64,000 nucleotides of DNA from CAYRFF01 sp964436125. GTDB lineage: Bacteria; Bacteroidota; Bacteroidia; Chitinophagales; Saprospiraceae. The translations under genes were made by a program, and so were the position numbers. Below are positions 60,245 to 64,000 of the stretch, one piece after another; positions within the stretch are counted from its first letter, which is position 1; each line of letters begins with the position of its first letter. Location of the stretch: positions 20,219 through 84,218 of the forward strand of contig CAYTBT010000012.1 of the NCBI GenBank assembly GCA_964436125.1, read 5' to 3'. Under the pieces are notes generated by a model. It saw only the letters and a program-made list of their open reading frames with translations, was not told the DNA's origin and did not search any database.

Positions 60245-60934
60245 ATGACTTTTAAGGCCAATATCGATGTCATTATACCCGCTCTGAATGAAGAAAAAGC
60301 CATCCAGAAGGTTATTCACGACATCCCGGATTATGTCCGCAATATCTTGGTCGTTGATAATAATAGCAGTGACAACACGGCTCTTATGGCGCGTAAAAGT
60401 GGTGCTATTGTGCTTCTTGAACGAGAACGCGGCTACGGTAGTGCCTGCCTCCATGGAATTAATTTCCTGAAAGAGTTGCCGGAAGCACCCGACATCCTTG
60501 TATTTATGGATGGCGATTATGCCGATTATGGAGAGGATATGGATAAGCTTTTACAGCCGATCCTTCATGGAAATGCAGAAATCGTTATCGGATCGCGGGT
60601 TATAAAGGCAGAGAAAAACAGTCTTACTAGTGCGCAGAAAGCCGGAAATTGGATCGCTACTCTTCTTTTGCGTAAGCTATATAAAGTACATTATACCGAC
60701 CTCGGGCCGTTCAGGGCAATAAAATGGGATAGCTTACTTCCACTAGGCATGTGCGACAGAAATTATGGGTGGACTGTGGAAATGCAGATTAAGGCGGCTC
60801 AGAAAGGATTAAAATATGCCGAGGTGCCGGTGCGATATCGCAACAGGATAGGTCAGAGCAAGGTATCAGGAACTATCAAGGGAAGCCTCCTAGCAGGGTA
60901 CAAGATAATTCTGACAATAATTCGGTACCTTTGA
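60245..60934 (+). CDS. Family 2 glycosyltransferase (dolichyl-phosphate mannosyltransferase-like)
   Basis: 229 residues. A GT-A domain with VIIPALNEEKAIQKVI, VDNNSSDNTALMA, the DxD-like FMDGDYADYGEDMDKLL and a late GWTVEMQIKAAQKGLKYAEVPVRYRNRIGQSKVSG. This matches enzymes that load a sugar onto a polyprenyl phosphate. No C-terminal membrane helices, so it is cytoplasmic or peripheral. It begins a three-gene cluster with a cellulose-synthase-like enzyme and a GT-C type enzyme, which suggests a glycolipid or polysaccharide route: this enzyme may supply the lipid-linked sugar used by the third. Confidence 0.85.
   Translation: MTFKANIDVIIPALNEEKAIQKVIHDIPDYVRNILVVDNNSSDNTALMARKSGAIVLLERERGYGSACLHGINFLKELPEAPDILVFMDGDYADYGEDMDKLLQPILHGNAEIVIGSRVIKAEKNSLTSAQKAGNWIATLLLRKLYKVHYTDLGPFRAIKWDSLLPLGMCDRNYGWTVEMQIKAAQKGLKYAEVPVRYRNRIGQSKVSGTIKGSLLAGYKIILTIIRYL
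60926..60933 (+). promoter_or_regulatory. Internal promoter -7 box before the second glycosyltransferase
   Basis: TACCTTTG, a full TAnnTTTG match, overlapping the stop of the upstream gene and 17 bases before the ATG at 60951. It may allow independent expression of the last two genes of the cluster. Confidence 0.45.
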
Positions 60935-60950
60935 CTATCGAAATAGAGGT

Positions 60951-62414
60951 ATGCTGTACTATTTTCTATACATTCTTTACATCACAAGCCTAGGACTGAT
61001 TACGCTTTATTGCATCGGTCAGTTTGTTCTATATCTGCATTCACGCAAATACGAAGTGGAAGACCTCCCAATGAATGACAAGGATATTCTTCCGCCTGTC
61101 ACTATCCAACTTCCGATATACAACGAGCAATACGTCGTAGAAAGGCTTATCGATCGCGTCTGTGCACTGGATTATCCACAACATCTGCTTGAAATACAAG
61201 TGCTCGATGATTCTACAGATGAGACAGTAGAAATTATTGCTAGAAAGCTTGCATATTATCGCAAGCAAGGCATAAATATTTCACATATACACAGAGAGAA
61301 AAGAAAAGGATACAAAGCCGGCGCATTAGAGGAGGGCTTATCTCGTGCTCAAGGGGATTTTATTGCAATATTCGATGCGGATTTTCTTCCGACTACTGAC
61401 TTTCTACTCAGGACTATTCCTTTTTTTTGCGACGAGCATATCGGTGTAGTGCAGACGCGATGGGGACATATTAATCAGGAATATTCTCTCCTTACCCGCA
61501 TGCAGGCTTTCCACCTTAACGTACATTTTAATATAGAGCAGACCGGCAGGCAATCTGCCGACGCATTTTTACAATTCAACGGCACCGGAGGAATATGGCG
61601 CAAGGAATGCATAAATCAATCCGGTGGATGGGCTTCAGATACGCTTACGGAGGATCTCGATTTATCTTATCGGGCTCAACTCCATGGCTGGAAAATTCAC
61701 TATCTCAGAGATTGTGCTTGTCCTGCAGAGTTGCCTGTTGAGATGCAAGGCTTAAAAAGTCAACAATTCCGCTGGATGAAAGGCGGTGCCGAAACCGCTC
61801 GTAAATTATTGCCGCGCATTGTATATTCCGACATTTCCCCGAGGAGAAAGCTCCATTCACTCATTCATCTTTTCTCCTCTTCGGTATTTGTCCTTTTATT
61901 GTTCGGAATGCTGAGTAGCACAGCTCTGCTTTTTATGGATAGGAATATTGAGCTTCTCTATTTTCCATTCCTCTTTTTTTCCGTTGGCTTTATCCTGCTC
62001 GCCTATATTTACTTCTGCGCCAATCTCTCTTCTCGACCAGAATCTCCTGTATTTTCTATAAAAGGCTTTAATCCTTTCATCCTTAAATATCCACTTTTCC
62101 TTTCTTTATCGATGGGAATGTCGCTGCACAATACGATAGCTGTTATTGAAGGCTTTCTCGGAGTCAGAACTCCATTTATCCGGACACCTAAGTATGCAAT
62201 CACTACGGAAGGACATTTTCACAACAAGGCATATAAGATTAAACGCATTCCATTTACAAGCTACCTTGAGATAGTGCTTGCCATGCTTTTCAGCGCAGCA
62301 TTTATCTATGGGGTTTACACGGGCAATTATGTCTTTATTTTCTTTCATCTTATGGCAGCCATAGGATTCGCTTGCATTGCATTTTATTCGGTTAAACATT
62401 CCTTGAAACGATGA
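60951..62414 (+). CDS. Membrane family 2 glycosyltransferase (cellulose-synthase-like)
   Basis: 487 residues. One N-terminal helix (about 1-28), then a processive GT2 domain with VTIQLPIYNEQYVVERLID, VLDDSTDETVE, the DxD-type IFDADFLPTTDFL, TLTEDLDLSYRA (TED) and QQFRWMKGG (Q-x-x-R-W). Three or four C-terminal helices cover about 300-480. These motifs point to a polymerising or repetitive beta-glycosyl transfer at the inner membrane. It overlaps the next gene by 4 bases. The sugar and the polymer are unknown. Confidence 0.88.
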   Translation: MLYYFLYILYITSLGLITLYCIGQFVLYLHSRKYEVEDLPMNDKDILPPVTIQLPIYNEQYVVERLIDRVCALDYPQHLLEIQVLDDSTDETVEIIARKLAYYRKQGINISHIHREKRKGYKAGALEEGLSRAQGDFIAIFDADFLPTTDFLLRTIPFFCDEHIGVVQTRWGHINQEYSLLTRMQAFHLNVHFNIEQTGRQSADAFLQFNGTGGIWRKECINQSGGWASDTLTEDLDLSYRAQLHGWKIHYLRDCACPAELPVEMQGLKSQQFRWMKGGAETARKLLPRIVYSDISPRRKLHSLIHLFSSSVFVLLLFGMLSSTALLFMDRNIELLYFPFLFFSVGFILLAYIYFCANLSSRPESPVFSIKGFNPFILKYPLFLSLSMGMSLHNTIAVIEGFLGVRTPFIRTPKYAITTEGHFHNKAYKIKRIPFTSYLEIVLAMLFSAAFIYGVYTGNYVFIFFHLMAAIGFACIAFYSVKHSLKR

Positions 62415-63733
62415 AATGGGAAGATTATGCCTATATTTTCAGTTACCTCCTCGGGATTGTCCTTGTAATTTTCTTTACAGAACAAGCAGAAGGCACACGT
62501 ATTATTGCTTGTTTTACACTCACTTCAGGTGCTGCACTGTTGCTTTATCACCATCGGCGCACACCGTTCCTATTGTTACTCCTCCTCGGTTTATTCTGTC
62601 GGATTCTCTGTTTTTTTCATCTCCCGGAATTATCTGATGACTACTACAGGTTTATCTGGGACGGCTATGTATTCAATCAAGGGATGAGCCCCTTCACCTC
62701 GCTGCCGGCTCAACTGCCTCACAATAATTCTTATACATCGCTCCTCTATTCCCGGATGAATTCTCCTATGTATTATTCCGTATATCCGCCTTTTCTTCAG
62801 TATTTATTCAGCTTATGTCAATTTCTCTCCGGAGATTCAATTCTCCTCAATGTCCTTTACCTGCGTATTGTCTATCTCATTGCAGAAATCGGAAGCTTAT
62901 TTCTCGGATTGCGCCTATTAAAATATCTCAGCTTACGCAAATGGAATATCCTTCTCTACTGGCTCAATCCTCTTGTCATAATCGAAATTGTAGGGAATCT
63001 TCACCCGGAAGGACTTGTAGTGCCTTTTCTCTTCGCTGCTCTAGTTCTCATTTACCGCATGAGATTGTTTCCCTCCGGCATTGCCTGGGGAATTGCCATA
63101 GGGATTAAGCTTAATCCTGTATTGCTCGCCCTGCCATTTGTGAAAGCTATCAACAAGAGATGGCAGATTATCGGTGGAATAATCAGTATATTCAGCCTTA
63201 CAGTAGTCGGTTTATATGCAATGGATGCATTTCCCGGTATGCTGGACAGTCTCAATCTGTATTTCAGAAAATTTGAATTCAATGCCAGTCTCTATGTCCT
63301 ATTGCGCAGCATAGCTTATGCAATGTATGGCTATAATATGATCCACTTTATCGGTCCCTTGCTAGCCATCATTTACATCCTAATCTGTGGAATGTTTCTC
63401 TTGAGCTTTAAGAGGGACAAATACTCTCTTCAGCAGCTTATTTCTATGAGTATATTTCTCTGGATATTTTATCTAGTATGTTCTACGACTGTGCATCCGT
63501 GGTATATTATTCCCATTATCGCACTTTCTATATTCACGGACTTAAAGACTCCTCTTGTATGGTCTTTTCTGATCATTTTCAGCTATATGCACTATTCCGG
63601 TCTTTCTGCTATTTATTCACATTTACTTATTTTCATTGAATATCTCCTCATGTTTATTGTATTAATTCTTGACCTGAAGCGCTTTTATAGTGACAATACG
63701 CTTAATTATACGGATAATCAAGATAGAATTTAA
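62411..63733 (+). CDS. Polyprenol-phosphate-sugar-dependent (GT-C) glycosyltransferase
   Basis: 440 residues with about ten to twelve membrane helices. The first outer loop has LPELSDDYYRFIWDGYVFNQGMSPF, an acidic pair followed by YR, W and G as in GT-C mannosyltransferases (GT87/PIG-M-like). Further patterns are YPPFLQYLF and LNPLVIIEIVGNLHPEGLVVPFLFAAL. It should take a sugar from a lipid carrier on the outer face of the inner membrane. It overlaps the GT2 gene by 4 bases, completing the cluster, and its partner donor-maker may be the gene at 60245. Confidence 0.85.
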   Translation: MKWEDYAYIFSYLLGIVLVIFFTEQAEGTRIIACFTLTSGAALLLYHHRRTPFLLLLLLGLFCRILCFFHLPELSDDYYRFIWDGYVFNQGMSPFTSLPAQLPHNNSYTSLLYSRMNSPMYYSVYPPFLQYLFSLCQFLSGDSILLNVLYLRIVYLIAEIGSLFLGLRLLKYLSLRKWNILLYWLNPLVIIEIVGNLHPEGLVVPFLFAALVLIYRMRLFPSGIAWGIAIGIKLNPVLLALPFVKAINKRWQIIGGIISIFSLTVVGLYAMDAFPGMLDSLNLYFRKFEFNASLYVLLRSIAYAMYGYNMIHFIGPLLAIIYILICGMFLLSFKRDKYSLQQLISMSIFLWIFYLVCSTTVHPWYIIPIIALSIFTDLKTPLVWSFLIIFSYMHYSGLSAIYSHLLIFIEYLLMFIVLILDLKRFYSDNTLNYTDNQDRI

Positions 63734-63898
63734 TGAAGGGTTGTTCATAAATCCATTGGGTTCAATTGGCTTTATCAGGTTAATCAATGAAGTAGATAAC
63801 CCACAAAACATTCAAGAGATGCAATACGTCTGAGACGCATGGGCTAGAAAATAAAGTTAAGTACATACACATTTCCCAGTAATTAGGCTACTAAAAGA

Positions 63899-63936
63899 GA
63901 AAAGCCCATCTCTTTTCCTGAGATAGGCTTTTCTTG
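63899..63936 (-). terminator. Rho-independent terminator between converging genes
   Basis: GAAAAGCC and GGCTTTTC (8 bp) plus ATCTC and GAGAT (5 bp) form one stem with a single mismatch and loop TTTTCCT. T-rich DNA lies on both sides, so it can serve the glycosyltransferase gene and the minus-strand gene at the window edge. Confidence 0.75.
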
Positions 63937-63980
63937 ATTTATGATTCCGGATGAGTCATCATCCGTTCATCTCATCTTCC

Positions 63981-64000
63981 TTACTTGATGATTATCATCT
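63981..64000 (-). CDS. Last codons of a possible T9SS cargo gene (partial)
   Basis: On the minus strand the final bases read Met-Ile-Ile-Ile-Lys-stop, the typical end of type IX secretion C-terminal domains (KxIIIK). A terminator lies 45 bases beyond the stop in the right orientation. Only about six codons are visible, so this rests on motif and context. Confidence 0.35.

Noticed and set aside
1..64000. CRISPR arrays, rRNA, insertion sequences, prophage or integrase genes
   Set aside because: No regularly spaced repeats, transposase or phage-type proteins were seen in any frame, and the tRNA-Leu gene shows no attachment-site duplication.

Overview
The window looks like chromosomal DNA of a free-living Bacteroidota species (Saprospiria, Chitinophagia or Sphingobacteriia type; genus not resolved). 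The evidence is moderate AT-richness, Bacteroidota-type promoters (-7 box TAnnTTTG) before several genes, a type IX secretion sorting domain on a secreted protein, many SPII lipoproteins, and families common in this phylum (DUF2723 membrane glycosyltransferase, BlaR1 peptidase with a TonB-like tail, PafA phosphatase, MbnP-like protein, HMA-AraC regulator). No rRNA, CRISPR, insertion sequence or phage gene was seen. One tRNA, tRNA-Leu(UAG), is present.

Layout. 1-4.0 kb: minus-strand array of four paralogous membrane-anchored AraC-type regulators, the last cut by the window edge. 4.0-5.1 kb: non-coding, with two minus-strand terminators. 5.1-7.8 kb: di-haem peroxidase (MauG/MbnH type), MbnP-like lipoprotein and DnaQ-like exonuclease in one overlapping minus-strand unit. 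8-15.4 kb: TerC protein, malic enzyme, PlsC acyltransferase, WbqC-like protein, NRDE-type hydrolase, YqeY protein, histone-deacetylase-like enzyme and an azurin-like lipoprotein. 15.6-18.3 kb: ergothioneine genes egtB and egtD plus a deaminase. 18.5-21.8 kb: copper locus with an HMA-AraC regulator and a multicopper oxidase carrying a CopB-like tail. 22-28.4 kb: T9SS-secreted propeller protein, CPA2 antiporter, amino-acid permease and an outer-membrane protein. 28.5-33 kb (minus): PafA phosphatase, BlaR1/BlaI pair and TPR protein. 33.7-41.3 kb: porin-like protein, YkvA protein, then the run panC-panD-LPG synthase-like-rfaE2-Nif3-zinc ribbon-TPR. 41.4-48.7 kb (minus): M28 peptidase, rpiB, DUF2723 protein, trigger factor and tRNA-Leu. 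48.9-53 kb: RelA/SpoT homologue, Fur and PurA. 53-57.2 kb (minus): lipid-anchored methyltransferase, PBP4, AstE-like hydrolase and RimK. 57.4-63.7 kb: MFS transporter, beta-helix lipoprotein and three glycosyltransferases. The right edge holds what looks like the last codons of another T9SS cargo gene.

The strongest theme is copper and redox chemistry in the envelope: the MbnH/MbnP-like pair, the azurin-like lipoprotein, and the HMA-AraC regulator beside a CopA/CopB-like fusion oxidase. A 13-bp word, GCTTCCGCAAATG, occurs exactly four times in intergenic DNA, three of them flanking the regulator and oxidase genes, and once inside a gene. It could be an operator of that regulator or a genome-wide repeat. 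Other unusual items are two palindromes related to each other 12.6 kb apart, a ~110-nt imperfect hairpin near 33.4 kb, short ORFs fitted between operon genes, and a methyltransferase that appears to be exported. All functions are inferred from sequence motifs without database searches.
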